Positions 17,574-26,604 of a DNA stretch of 64,000 bases are shown piece after piece; the stretch's first letter is position 1, and each line of letters opens with the position of its first letter. The DNA lies in the NCBI GenBank assembly GCA_017306415.1, contig JAFKIL010000006.1, positions 149,410 through 213,409 of the forward strand. The letters run 5' to 3'. Made by a program: the position numbers and the translations under genes. The notes beneath the pieces are model-generated. The model did no database searches. It saw nothing but the letters and a program-made list of their open reading frames with translations, and had not been told where the DNA came from. The stretch comes from Microbacterium sp. GTDB lineage: Bacteria > Actinomycetota > Actinomycetes > Actinomycetales > Microbacteriaceae.

Positions 17574-19172
17574 TCAGCGCGCCGATCGCTGTGGGACGAC
17601 TGCCAGTCGAGGGCCCTCGGCCGAGGTGCCTGCGCGGACGAACGACTCGAGTTCATCAAGGGACTCGATCGACCGCGAATCCACGCCGTACCCGCGCGCG
17701 ATCGATGCGATGTCCAGGCCCGAGATGTCGAGGTAGTCCGCGTCGGGAACCTCCATGACTCGCGCGAATCTCTGCAGCGCGCCGTACTCCTCGTTCTGAC
17801 AGACGACGAATGTCACCGGGATCGAGTACCGAGCAGCCGTCCACAGTGCGGCGGGTGTGTACTGCATGGCTCCGTCGCCGATGAGTGCGAGCACCGGCCG
17901 GTCCGGGGACCCCAGCGCCATGCCGAGCGCCGCCGGCATCCCCCAACCGAGTCCGCCCGAGGCGGGAAAGTGGTACGAGCCCGGCTGGGTGAACGTCAAT
18001 CGCGGCCACAGGGCATCGGCCGAGGTCCACTCGAGGACGACGATCGCACTCTCGGACTTCCCCCTGTCGACGGCATCCAGGATCGCCTCGGCCGCGAACG
18101 GGGCGCCCGAGACCGGAGCAGCCTCGACGAGACGCGCCGGTACGGGCCCGGCCGAACGGGACTGCCGGCTGGCCAACCGCTCAAGCGCATCCACGGGGTC
18201 CCCGACCAGGAGCGTCCCGGCTGCGGCGCGTGCAGCCTCGTCCGGGTCGGATGTCACTCCGATCAGCCGCGTTCGCTCCGGGAGCAGCGAGCCGTCCACG
18301 AACTGGTGGTAGCGGAACACCGCAGCCCCGAAGGTCAGGACGAGATCGTGCGCGGACAGAGCGTCCGCAACCGCGCCGAGGCCGGTGGGCAGCACGCCTT
18401 CGAACAGGCCGTGGCGGGTCGGGAACGGGGCTCGCGAGGGACTCGGCGCGACCCACACCGGGATGCCGCGCGACTCGGCGAGCCGGACTCCGGCCTCCCA
18501 CCCCCCGACGGAGTCGACGCCAGGACCCACGACGAGGACCGGATCGGCAGCAGAGGCGAGCGCCTCGACGAGCGATTCCACGTCGCGATCGGCAAGAACG
18601 GGGTGCGCCGTCGTGCCACGGCGCACCAGATGCTCCTGCGTCATCGCATCGGCAGGACGAGCCCAGTCGTCGAGGGGGACGGAAAGGAAGACCGGGCCGG
18701 TCGGGGCTGCTCCCGCGAACATCAGCGCCCGCGAGGTGAGGACGGCGACGTCCTCCGGGCGCAGCGGTTCGCCCGTCCACTTGACGAGAGGGTCGTAGAG
18801 CTTGGTCGCACCGACGTTGGTCAGCATCGCGTTGTACGGCACATACCGTCGACTCTGCTGACCGGCGACGATGAGCAGCGGCGCATGGCCCGCTGCGCTG
18901 TTCGTCAGGTTCCCCATGGCGTTGCCCGCACCGGAGCTGGAGTGCAGGTTCACGACGCCGACCGTGCCCGTCGCCTGCGCGTACCCGTCCGCCATCGCGA
19001 TCGCCACCCCCTCCTGAAGTGCGAGGACGTATTCGATGTCATCGGGAAGGTGCTTGAGCATCGTCAGCTCATTCGAACCGGGATTGCCGAAGATCCGCGT
19101 CACGCCGTGCGCCCGGAGGACCTCGTAGAAGGCAGCCGCGACGGTCATCTGGTCGTTGTGGACTTCGGCCAT
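17574..19172 (-). CDS. mdlC: Benzoylformate decarboxylase (thiamine diphosphate enzyme)
   Basis: Decarboxylates phenylglyoxylate (benzoylformate) or a similar 2-oxo acid to the aldehyde. Length (532 residues) and motifs track the well-studied Pseudomonas enzyme. The active-site Ser is Ser33 in FGNPGSNEL, the cofactor Glu is Glu54 in LALQEG, one catalytic His is His77 in NLHSSSGAGNAMG, and the second is His289 in VFRYHQ. These sit 7-8 residues after Ser26, Glu47, His70 and His281 of the Pseudomonas protein as I recall it. The ThDP site GDGAMQYTPAALWTAA ends with an Asn in VCQNEEYGAL. Acetolactate synthase is less likely because VRYHQ and NLHS are decarboxylase features. The benzaldehyde-type dehydrogenase gene lies just upstream. 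Confidence 0.85.
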   Translation of the reverse strand: MAEVHNDQMTVAAAFYEVLRAHGVTRIFGNPGSNELTMLKHLPDDIEYVLALQEGVAIAMADGYAQATGTVGVVNLHSSSGAGNAMGNLTNSAAGHAPLLIVAGQQSRRYVPYNAMLTNVGATKLYDPLVKWTGEPLRPEDVAVLTSRALMFAGAAPTGPVFLSVPLDDWARPADAMTQEHLVRRGTTAHPVLADRDVESLVEALASAADPVLVVGPGVDSVGGWEAGVRLAESRGIPVWVAPSPSRAPFPTRHGLFEGVLPTGLGAVADALSAHDLVLTFGAAVFRYHQFVDGSLLPERTRLIGVTSDPDEAARAAAGTLLVGDPVDALERLASRQSRSAGPVPARLVEAAPVSGAPFAAEAILDAVDRGKSESAIVVLEWTSADALWPRLTFTQPGSYHFPASGGLGWGMPAALGMALGSPDRPVLALIGDGAMQYTPAALWTAARYSIPVTFVVCQNEEYGALQRFARVMEVPDADYLDISGLDIASIARGYGVDSRSIESLDELESFVRAGTSAEGPRLAVVPQRSAR

Positions 19173-19220
19173 GCGATGCTCTCTCTCGTCGGGTGGGCGT
19201 GATCGCGTGGAGACGCGGGA

Positions 19221-20681
19221 TCAGAACGGGTATCTCGCGATGTCGGACTGCATGGTGACCCACTGCGTCTCGGTGAAGGCCTCGATGTTCGCCTCATGAC
19301 CGCCGAATCGCGCGCCCGTGCCCGAGAACCCGACCCCCCCAAAGGGCGCCTGCGACTCGTCGTCGACCGTCTGATCGTTGATGTGCACGATTCCGGAGGG
19401 AAGCCGGTCGGCCAGCTCGAACGCCCGCAGCGCATCGGGTGCCAGCACGCCGAGCGAAAGGCCGTATTCGCTCGCATTCACGAGCTCGACGAGCTCATCG
19501 ACCGTCGAGAACGTGCTCACCGGGGCAACAGGGCCGAAGATCTCGCGCTGGAAAGCCGCGTGCTCGGGCTGCACATCCGCCAGAACCGTCGCCGCGTAGA
19601 ACAGCCGGTCGTAGTCGCCGCCGGCCACCAGCCGGGCGCCGCTGCGTACCGAATCGGTCACGATCTCGTGCACCTTGTCGCGCTGCCGCTCGTCGATGAG
19701 CGGTCCGAGCGGCGTGCCGCTCGACGGGTCTCCCGCCGGGAGCGCGCGGGCCCTGCGTGCCAGCGCCTCTACATACTCGTCGTAGATCGCGGCGTGGACG
19801 ATGTGGCGACCGGTCGTCATGCAGATCTGACCCTGGTGGAGGAAGGAGCCCCATGCGCCTGCGGATGCGGCGGCCTCCACATCGACGCCGTCCAGCACGA
19901 CGAGCGCGTTGTTGCCGCCCAGCTCGAGATGGACGCGCTTGAGCAGTTCGCCGCCGCGTGCGCCGATGGCGCGACCGGCCTCCGTCGAGCCGGTGAAGGA
20001 GATGACCGGGATGCGCGGATGATCGACGAGAGCGGATCCGACCTCGACGGCTCCGGGCAGGACGTTGAAGAGCCCCTCGGGGAGACCGGCCGAGCGGAGG
20101 GCAGCGGCGAAGAACAAGCCGCCGGAGACGGCGGTTCGCGGATCTGGCTTGAGGATGACGGCGTTTCCGAGGGCGAGCGCGGGAGCGATGGATCGCGCCG
20201 AGAGGATGGCCGGGAAGTTGAACGGGGAGATGATCCCCACCACGCCGACGGGACGTCGTCGACTCATGCTCAGCCGGGGCCGGGACGTCTGCAGTAGCTG
20301 GCCGTACGGCATCATGGCGGTCGCCGCAGCCAGATGGAACTCGTCGGCGACGAGCCCGGCCTCGAACGCCGCCTTGCCACCGCTCGACCCGGCCTCGTCC
20401 ATCAGCCACCGGGCGAGTTCGTCGGCGTTCTCGGAGATGAGCTCTCCGGCCCGCCTGAGGATCGCCGAGCGCTCGCCCGCGGGACGCGCCGCCCAGGCCC
20501 GCTGCGCCTCGACCGCACCGTCCACGGCGGCGTCCAGGTCGGCGGCGCTCGCGACGCCGTATTCGGCGAGACGCTCACCCGTCGAGGGCGAGATCACCTC
20601 GCCGACGGAGGAGCCGGCGCGCCACCCGGATGCGTAGAGCTTTCCGGTCCACGTTGCGATATCGAAGAACGTCATCGTCAT
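19221..20681 (-). CDS. Aldehyde dehydrogenase, benzaldehyde/vanillin dehydrogenase type
   Basis: NAD(P)-dependent oxidation of an aldehyde to its acid; here most likely the benzaldehyde-like product of the neighbouring decarboxylase. It has about 486 residues. Cofactor and active-site motifs are IISPFNFPAILSARSIAPAL, FTGSTEAGRAIG, catalytic Glu in LELGGNNALVVL, catalytic Cys in GQICMTTGRHIV, and the C-terminal EIFGPVAPV. The HQGQICM and NDQTVDDE segments fit the benzaldehyde/salicylaldehyde dehydrogenase branch. ATG at 20681 is preferred over GTG at 20687 because of the position of the purine-rich ribosome site. It lies between the decarboxylase and LDH-family genes in one operon. Confidence 0.88.
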   Translation of the reverse strand: MTMTFFDIATWTGKLYASGWRAGSSVGEVISPSTGERLAEYGVASAADLDAAVDGAVEAQRAWAARPAGERSAILRRAGELISENADELARWLMDEAGSSGGKAAFEAGLVADEFHLAAATAMMPYGQLLQTSRPRLSMSRRRPVGVVGIISPFNFPAILSARSIAPALALGNAVILKPDPRTAVSGGLFFAAALRSAGLPEGLFNVLPGAVEVGSALVDHPRIPVISFTGSTEAGRAIGARGGELLKRVHLELGGNNALVVLDGVDVEAAASAGAWGSFLHQGQICMTTGRHIVHAAIYDEYVEALARRARALPAGDPSSGTPLGPLIDERQRDKVHEIVTDSVRSGARLVAGGDYDRLFYAATVLADVQPEHAAFQREIFGPVAPVSTFSTVDELVELVNASEYGLSLGVLAPDALRAFELADRLPSGIVHINDQTVDDESQAPFGGVGFSGTGARFGGHEANIEAFTETQWVTMQSDIARYPF

Positions 20682-20721
20682 CTTCACTCTCTCATCGGGT
20701 TGCTGGCAGGGATCGGGCGGA

Positions 20722-21678
20722 TCAGAGCAGGACGGCGGGCGCGCGTGACGCGAGCGATTCGGCGGCGGCGCGAACCAGGTCGCGCTCGTCCCAGCTCGGG
20801 TTGGAGGGGTCGGGTACGACGCGTTCGGCGTCGACGATGGCCGGCAGCGTCACGTGCGCGTCTGGAAGGTCCTCGATCGAACCGGTCCACACCGCGACGG
20901 GAACCGAACGGCCGCTCGAGAGGAGTTCGATGGTCTTCACCGCGCCGAGCGGTGTCGTCCATCCCGAGCTGCGACCGGGACGCAGCTGAGACCACCGCCG
21001 GAACCAGCCTCTGACATCGTCGTCGATTCGTGCGCGCTGCGTCGCGGTGAGCGAGACGAGCTCGCCCGACACGCGCAGGGCGCTGTAGACGGGCACCTGT
21101 CCGTCGCCGTGCTCGCCGAGCACCAGTGCATCGACCAAGGAAGGATCGACGCGGAGCTCGCGGGACACTGCCGCGGCGAATCGGACGCTGTCGTTGAGGC
21201 AGTACCCGAAGATCCGGCCCGGGTCGATCGCGCTCATCCGGCTCATTGCCGTCGCCAGCAGATCCGCAGGGTTGGTGAGCAGCATCACGAGTCCGCCCTG
21301 ACCGGCGAGGGACTCGATCGCCGGCGTGAGGGAGCGCAGCACGCCGAGGTTGCCGTCGAGAAACGCCCCGCGATCACCATCAGGCGTCTCGGGCAGCGAT
21401 GCCGCCACGACGACGAGATCGACCTCTCCGCATTCGTGCACACGGTCGAGCGAGCCCCGGACGAGCCTGGTCGCGGTCCGTCCCGTGACGATCTGGGCCT
21501 CCTTCATGTCGACGATGTGCGCCTGCAGGACGTTCTCCTTGAGGTCGAACAGGATGACCTCGTCGACGGCGTCGTTCTGCGCCAGGTTGTGGGCGAGACC
21601 GGATCCGGTGAGCCCCGAGGCTCCGAGGATCGCGACGCGGCGCGCGCGCCAGCCGGAGGATCTGTTCGCGTCCACCAT
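20722..21678 (-). CDS. Lactate/malate dehydrogenase family 2-hydroxyacid dehydrogenase with atypical specificity loop
   Basis: NAD-dependent oxidation of a 2-hydroxy acid to a 2-oxo acid. The 318 residues include the nucleotide motif VAILGASGLTGSGLA. The proton-relay Asp and substrate-binding Arg lie in LNDSVRF and the catalytic His in GEHGDGQVP. In the mobile loop, the residue aligned with position 102 (Gln in lactate, Arg in malate dehydrogenases) appears to be Glu (LPETPDGDR), while the following catalytic Arg is kept. So neither lactate nor malate is the expected substrate. As the first gene of an operon with benzoylformate decarboxylase, a mandelate-like substrate is a reasonable inference. 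ATG at 21678 has GGGAG seven bases upstream and is preferred to 21708. Confidence 0.8.
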   Translation of the reverse strand: MVDANRSSGWRARRVAILGASGLTGSGLAHNLAQNDAVDEVILFDLKENVLQAHIVDMKEAQIVTGRTATRLVRGSLDRVHECGEVDLVVVAASLPETPDGDRGAFLDGNLGVLRSLTPAIESLAGQGGLVMLLTNPADLLATAMSRMSAIDPGRIFGYCLNDSVRFAAAVSRELRVDPSLVDALVLGEHGDGQVPVYSALRVSGELVSLTATQRARIDDDVRGWFRRWSQLRPGRSSGWTTPLGAVKTIELLSSGRSVPVAVWTGSIEDLPDAHVTLPAIVDAERVVPDPSNPSWDERDLVRAAAESLASRAPAVLL

Positions 21679-21773
21679 CGGGTTCTCCCTCATGCTGCAA
21701 TGCTCCATCGGTGTGTTCGACCAGTGAATGCGAGGTGAACGCCCCGGTCCAGACGAGAGATCCGATCGTCTCG

Positions 21774-21788
21774 ATAGAGAGCGTCTAT
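21774..21788. promoter_or_regulatory. Inverted repeat ATAGA-N5-TCTAT in the LysR divergent promoter region
   Basis: A 15-base inverted repeat lies 10 bases before the LysR start and about 95 bases before the divergent LDH-family start. LysR proteins usually bind T-N11-A-like dyads in such shared regions, so this is a candidate site. The short arms make it only suggestive. Confidence 0.35.
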
Positions 21789-21798
21789 AGTTTCAGCT

Positions 21799-22707
21799 GT
21801 GTCGCTGGACCTGAATCTGCTCCGGACATTCCTGTCGATCTACGAGAGACGGAGTCTGACTCGCGCCGCCGCAGATCTGCATGTGACACAGCCGTCCGTC
21901 ACATACGCGCTCAATCTCCTGCGGTCGGCCCTCAGCGACCCGTTGTTCATCCGGTCGGGGCGGCGCATGGAGCCGACCCCGCGCGCCGATGCGCTCTACG
22001 GAGTCGCGCGTGAGACGATCGACAACGTCGATGCGATCGTCGACCAGTCCGAGTTCGCCCCCGCGACCTCGACGGCGAGGTTCCGGCTGTCGCTCACGGA
22101 CATGGGCGAGTATCTCTACCTCCCACCCCTGATGGAGCGCCTGGCCCGCGAGGCGCCCGCCGTCTCGATCGACGTCATCCCGCTCGATTCCGACGCCCTC
22201 GACGAATGGATGCTGCGCGATGAGATCGACGTGGCCATTTCGAGCGCCCCCGCGACGGGACGGGTCCCCTGGCGAGTGCTCTTCGAGGAGACCTATGTCT
22301 GTGTCGCCGTGAACCCCCCGGCAGGGCACGGTGCGCGCCTCACCGACGAAGACCTTCGTGATATGCGGTTCGTGGTGATCGATCCCACTGCCGGGCACTC
22401 TCGCGCCTACGGCTCGCTCGCCGCTGCTACGGGACGCGAGAACGCGATCCTCAAGGTGCACCACTTGGCGACGCTGCCGGAGACGCTCGTGCGGGGCGAT
22501 CTCGCTGCGATCGTGCCGTCGCGAATCGGACGGTCCTTCGCTCGGCGCTGGCCTCTTCAGGTGCGTGCTCTGCCTCCTGCCTTCACACCCTTCGAGGTCA
22601 ACCTCTTCTCCGGAGCAGGGACGGGGCGATCCGAGGCGCGCAGATGGTTCGTGGAACTCATCACGGACACGCTCCGCCGCGTCGCAGGCGAGCCCGACCA
22701 CGCCTGA
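21799..22707 (+). CDS. LysR-family transcriptional regulator
   Basis: Regulator of 302 residues with the N-terminal winged helix of LysR proteins: DLNLLRTFLSIYERRSLTRAAADLHVTQPSVTYALNLLR broken into its usual segments, then DPLFIRSGRRMEPT. The effector domain runs from about residue 90 to the end (RFRLSLTDMGEYLYLPPLM and GDLAAIVPSRIGRSF). The DPLFVR and MGE-type wording resembles the NodD/LinR/aromatic-catabolism branch. GTG start. It is divergent from the LDH-ALDH-decarboxylase operon, so it is the likely activator responding to a hydroxy or oxo acid. It may also read into the downstream aldehyde dehydrogenase gene. Confidence 0.9.
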   Translation: MSLDLNLLRTFLSIYERRSLTRAAADLHVTQPSVTYALNLLRSALSDPLFIRSGRRMEPTPRADALYGVARETIDNVDAIVDQSEFAPATSTARFRLSLTDMGEYLYLPPLMERLAREAPAVSIDVIPLDSDALDEWMLRDEIDVAISSAPATGRVPWRVLFEETYVCVAVNPPAGHGARLTDEDLRDMRFVVIDPTAGHSRAYGSLAAATGRENAILKVHHLATLPETLVRGDLAAIVPSRIGRSFARRWPLQVRALPPAFTPFEVNLFSGAGTGRSEARRWFVELITDTLRRVAGEPDHA

Positions 22708-22853
22708 CTCGGTGCCCGGGCGCACAAGCAGAGTGCACGCATACGCAAGGCCACTGGGACGTCGTGCGTAGCGTGGACGGAGAACGATCGAGTGCGTGCA
22801 CGCCGGGCCGGGCCCGGCGCCGCTCGGGCCAGAGCACCGACAGGAGCAGTGAA

Positions 22854-24293
22854 TTGTCGAACAGCCTTTACATCGACGGAGAGTGGCGGACCGCGGGCGG
22901 GGCACCCTTCGTCACATCGGATCCGGCATCCGGCCGTCCGATCGCCGAACTCGCCGCCGCTTCCCAGGCCGACGTGGACGCGGCGGTCGCCGCCGCTCGC
23001 GCGGCCTTCCGCGCCTCCGCCTGGAGCGACATGCTGCCCGTCGATCGGGCGCGGCTGCTGTTCGAGCTCGCCGCGGTGATCGAGGCGCACTCGGAGGAGC
23101 TCGCGGAGCTCGAGACGACGGATCAGGGACAGCTGCTGAGCATCTCGAGGTCGGTCAGCGTCGCCGGCGCCGCCGAGCACTTCCGCTACTACGGCGGCTG
23201 GGTGACCAAGATCCAGGGAGCCGTGAACCCGATCTCGTTCCCCGATACGCTGCAGTACACGCGGCGCGAGCCGATCGGGGTGAACGCGCTGGTGACGCCC
23301 TGGAACTTCCCCCTGATGATCCTCGCGTGGAAGCTCGCCCCGGCGCTCGCAACAGGCAACACGGTGGTGATCAAGCCGAGCGAAGTGACGCCTCTCAGCA
23401 GCATCCGCCTCGTCGAGCTGGCCCACCAGGTCGGGTTCCCGCGGGGCGTGATCAATCTCGTGAACGGGGCCGGCGACGTCGGCGCGATGCTGTCCGAGCA
23501 TCACGACGTCGACCACCTCTCGTACACCGGCTCGACGGAGGTCGGCCGGATCATCACCCGCGCGAGCGCGAACTCGAACCTGAAGCGGCTGACGCTCGAG
23601 CTCGGCGGAAAGGCGCCGAGCATCATCGCCGCCGACGCGGACATCGAGGCTGCGGTGGCGGGGAACGTCATGGGTTCGACCCTGAACAGCGGGCAGGTCT
23701 GCGCGGCGTACACACGCTTCTACGTGGACCGCAGCAGGGAGGACGAGTTCGTCGACAAGCTCGCCCGCGGCCTCCAGGCCCTTCGGGTCGGCCCGGGCCG
23801 GGACGAGTCCACGCAGATCGGTCCGCTCGTGTCCGCGAAGCATCTCGGACACGTCGAGGGCCTGGTCGAAAGCGGCCGACGTGACGGCGCGGAGCTGATC
23901 ACCGGAGGCCGCCGTCTCGACCGCGACGGATACTTCTTCGAACCGACCCTCTTCGCAGGCGTGCGCGACGATATGGCGATCATGCAGGAGGAGATCTTCG
24001 GTCCCGTCCTCGCCGTGACCGCCTACGACGGGCCCGACCACCTCGAATCGCTCATCGACCGCGCGAACGACACCCCGTACGGGCTCGCCGCAACGATCTG
24101 GACGCGCGACATCGCGACCTCGCAGAGGCTGGCGAACGGGATCAAAGCCGGCGCGGTGTTCGTCAACATGCCTCCGATCCCCGACATGGCCGCGCCATGG
24201 GGGGGCTACAAGGCGTCAGGCTGGGGCCGCGAGATGGGGCCATGGGCGATCGACGCGTACACCGAGCTGAAGTCGGTCTGGCTGCACTACTGA
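22854..24293 (+). CDS. Aldehyde dehydrogenase (betaine-aldehyde-like branch)
   Basis: NAD(P)-dependent aldehyde dehydrogenase of 479 residues. Motifs are ALVTPWNFPLMILAWKLAPAL, YTGSTEVGRIITR, catalytic Glu in LELGGKAPSII, catalytic Cys in NSGQVCAAYTR, EEIFGPVLAV and the C-terminal GGYKASGWGREMG. The start is TTG at 22854 with GGAG seven bases upstream; the frame extends upstream into LysR but without ribosome site. It lies 146 bases after lysR on the same strand and converges on the AraC gene. It may be a second dehydrogenase of the aryl route, or belong with sarcosine/betaine metabolism on the other side. The sequence does not decide between these. Confidence 0.9.
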   Translation: MSNSLYIDGEWRTAGGAPFVTSDPASGRPIAELAAASQADVDAAVAAARAAFRASAWSDMLPVDRARLLFELAAVIEAHSEELAELETTDQGQLLSISRSVSVAGAAEHFRYYGGWVTKIQGAVNPISFPDTLQYTRREPIGVNALVTPWNFPLMILAWKLAPALATGNTVVIKPSEVTPLSSIRLVELAHQVGFPRGVINLVNGAGDVGAMLSEHHDVDHLSYTGSTEVGRIITRASANSNLKRLTLELGGKAPSIIAADADIEAAVAGNVMGSTLNSGQVCAAYTRFYVDRSREDEFVDKLARGLQALRVGPGRDESTQIGPLVSAKHLGHVEGLVESGRRDGAELITGGRRLDRDGYFFEPTLFAGVRDDMAIMQEEIFGPVLAVTAYDGPDHLESLIDRANDTPYGLAATIWTRDIATSQRLANGIKAGAVFVNMPPIPDMAAPWGGYKASGWGREMGPWAIDAYTELKSVWLHY

Positions 24294-24298
24294 GTGGA

Positions 24299-24339
24299 GC
24301 CGCCCTCGCGCGTTCATGACGCGAGCGCATGAGGGCGGC
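24299..24339. terminator. Bidirectional hairpin between convergent ALDH and AraC genes
   Basis: Outer arms GCCGCCCTC (24299-24307) and GAGGGCGGC (24331-24339) enclose an inner CGCG-N7-CGCG stem. It begins five bases after the ALDH stop and overlaps the last codons of the AraC gene on the other strand, so it can serve both. Confidence 0.6.
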
Positions 24340-25204
24340 CTCCGGCGGCGGCGCGCAGAGAGGACGGAGTGACCCCGAAGTGGCGCCGGAAGAGCCGACT
24401 GAACTGCGCGGCGTCGATAAGACCGTGATCCGAGGCGATCGAGGCGATCGATCGCGGATCCGACGACGGATCGACGAGGCTCGCGTAGCATCTCTCCAGC
24501 CGGCGTCTTCTGATGACCCCGGCGACCGTGATCCCTTCGTTGCGGAACAGCGCGTGGAGGTACCGCAGGGAGATGAAGTGGGCGCGGGCGATCCGGCCCG
24601 GCCCGAGGTCCGGGTCCGACAGATGAGCCTCGATGTACTGCATGATCTGCGAGCGCAGCACGTCGGCGCGCGTTGCCCTTCCCCGCATCTCGCCGAACGC
24701 GCGGTTCGCCATCTCGAAGGCGAGTCGGATGTACGCCGCCTCTGTGTCGGATTCCAGCTCCCCCACCTTGATCGCGACGGCGCGCAGGTATTCCGCGAGC
24801 ACTTCGGCTGCCGCCGAATCCATCTCGAGGACCCGCTCCGCGCGGCCCTCGGCTCTCAGGGTCGCCGCGTCGATCAGCTCGGCGGGAATGCTGAGCGCGC
24901 AGAAGCTGGACCCGGTCGGCATCTCCACGTCCAGAGCAGATCGGGGCCACACGATGCACACGCTGGTGAGCCCGAGCGCGATGCGACGGTCCTCGACGAG
25001 GAGGGCCGCCTCGCCCTGGACCGACGTCATCAGCATGATCGCGTCCGCGTCCGGGAGCCGAGCTGAGGCGGGGGCGCTCGGCGCGCGCTCGCCGGAGGCG
25101 TGGACGACGGCGAAGCGCAGGGCCCCGGACTCGACGGTGTGTATGCTCATCGTCCGCGCGAGTGCCGCGCCGCTGCGTGGACGTGATTCGCTGTGCTCAG
25201 CCAT
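24314..25204 (-). CDS. AraC-family transcriptional regulator
   Basis: Regulator of about 296 residues. The N-terminal half resembles the AraC-binding-like domain (sensor) and the C-terminal 100 residues form the double helix-turn-helix, with LGPGRIARAHFISLRYLHALFR in the first and IASDHGLIDAAQFSRLFRRHFGVTP in the second. ATG at 25204 follows GGAGCGGG. It lies 18 bases after sdaA on the same strand, so it is probably the last gene of the sarcosine operon. The effector is unknown. Confidence 0.88.
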   Translation of the reverse strand: MAEHSESRPRSGAALARTMSIHTVESGALRFAVVHASGERAPSAPASARLPDADAIMLMTSVQGEAALLVEDRRIALGLTSVCIVWPRSALDVEMPTGSSFCALSIPAELIDAATLRAEGRAERVLEMDSAAAEVLAEYLRAVAIKVGELESDTEAAYIRLAFEMANRAFGEMRGRATRADVLRSQIMQYIEAHLSDPDLGPGRIARAHFISLRYLHALFRNEGITVAGVIRRRRLERCYASLVDPSSDPRSIASIASDHGLIDAAQFSRLFRRHFGVTPSSLRAAAGGRPHALAS

Positions 25205-25222
25205 GCATCCCGCTCCACGCAT

Positions 25223-26602
25223 CTAGCAGTCGACCATGGCGACGTTCAGAGCGAGCCCGCCCTCGGCGGTCTCCTTGTACTTCGCACTCATATCCGCACC
25301 CGTGTCTCGCATCGTTCTGATGGCTGCGTCGAGCGAGACATGGTGCTCGCCGTCACTGCGGACCGCCATCCGTGCGGCCGTGATCGCCTTGACGCTGGCG
25401 ATCGCGTTCCGTTCGATGCACGGGATCTGAACGAGCCCACCCACAGGATCACAGGTGAGGCCGAGATTGTGCTCGATGCCGATCTCGGCGGCATTCTCGA
25501 TCTGCTGAGGCGTCCCGCCGAGCACCTCGGCCAGACCTGCGGCGGCCATCGAGCACGCCGAGCCGACCTCTCCCTGACAGCCGACCTCCGCGCCCGAGAT
25601 GGACGCGTTCTTCTTGAACAGCATCCCGATCGCCGAGGCCGTGAGGAGGAAGCGCACCACGCCGTCATCATCGGCCCCGCGGACGAACCGTCGGTAATAG
25701 TCGAGCACGGCCGGGATGATGCCGGCCGCACCGTTGGTGGGAGCAGTGACGACGCGTCCGCCCGCGGCGTTCTCCTCGTTCACGGCGAGCGCGGCGAGCG
25801 TAACCCACTCCATCGCGTGCAGGGGATCGTCCGTCCGGCCCGCAGCCTCGAGCTGCTCGCGCTGGATCGCTGCCCGGCGACGCACGTTCAGGCCCCCGGG
25901 GAGGACGCCCGTGCGGCGGGTGCCGTTCTCGATGCACTCCGCCATGACGGACCAGATGCGCAGGATGCCCCCGCGTACGGCGACTTCGGATCGCTGCGCG
26001 AGTTCGTTCGCGAGAACGATGTCGCTGATCCGCTTCCCCGTGCGGACGGCGGTGGCGACGAGCTCGTCTGCGGAGTCGAAGGGGAAGGGGACCGGGGCCT
26101 GGTCCTGGGGCGATTCCGCGGCGGCGATCTCCTCCTGATCGGCGATGAAGCCACCACCGACCGAGTAGTACTCGCGACTGTCGAGCAGTCCGCCCTCCTC
26201 GTCGAAGGCGTCGAACCGCATCCCGTTCGAATGGAAGTGCAGACGCTCCCGCAGGTGGAGGATCACATCGCGTCGAACGTCGAACGCGACGGTCCCGGTC
26301 CCTCCGAGTTCGAGCAGGCCCCGCTTCTGCGACTCCTCGAAGCGCCTCTCGGCCTCGATCGGCTCCACGAGGTGCGGGTGCTCCCCCTGCAGACCGAGGA
26401 CGACCGCCTTGATCGTTCCATGCCCCTGTCCCGTGAGCGCGAGGGAGCCGAAGAGGTGGGTCTGCACCCGCGCGACCCGATCGAGCAGACCTGCTGCCCG
26501 CAGCCTGTCGACGTAGGTAACCCCGGCCCGCATGGGACCGACGGTGTGCGAGCTCGACGGCCCGATCCCGATCTTGAAGAGATCGAAGACGCTGATCGAC
26601 AC
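25223..26602 (-). CDS. sdaA: L-serine ammonia-lyase, single-chain iron-sulfur type
   Basis: Converts L-serine to pyruvate and ammonia, draining the serine made by GlyA in this operon. The beta domain (about 1-160, with [13 protein letters not shown]) and the alpha domain ([15 protein letters not shown] onward) are in one chain of 459 residues. The [4Fe-4S] ligands are Cys342 (GCQGEVG), Cys384 (LTCDP) and Cys395 (IPCIER). The last residue is Cys459 (AMVDC), matching the C-terminal Cys that sits on the cluster in the Legionella enzyme until substrate displaces it. GTG start. It is three bases downstream of soxG. Confidence 0.96.
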   Translation of the reverse strand: MSISVFDLFKIGIGPSSSHTVGPMRAGVTYVDRLRAAGLLDRVARVQTHLFGSLALTGQGHGTIKAVVLGLQGEHPHLVEPIEAERRFEESQKRGLLELGGTGTVAFDVRRDVILHLRERLHFHSNGMRFDAFDEEGGLLDSREYYSVGGGFIADQEEIAAAESPQDQAPVPFPFDSADELVATAVRTGKRISDIVLANELAQRSEVAVRGGILRIWSVMAECIENGTRRTGVLPGGLNVRRRAAIQREQLEAAGRTDDPLHAMEWVTLAALAVNEENAAGGRVVTAPTNGAAGIIPAVLDYYRRFVRGADDDGVVRFLLTASAIGMLFKKNASISGAEVGCQGEVGSACSMAAAGLAEVLGGTPQQIENAAEIGIEHNLGLTCDPVGGLVQIPCIERNAIASVKAITAARMAVRSDGEHHVSLDAAIRTMRDTGADMSAKYKETAEGGLALNVAMVDC

Positions 26603-26604
26603 GT

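Noticed and set aside
22557-24041. 494-residue minus-strand frame
   Set aside because: Antisense to the aldehyde dehydrogenase at 22854, which has both catalytic residues.
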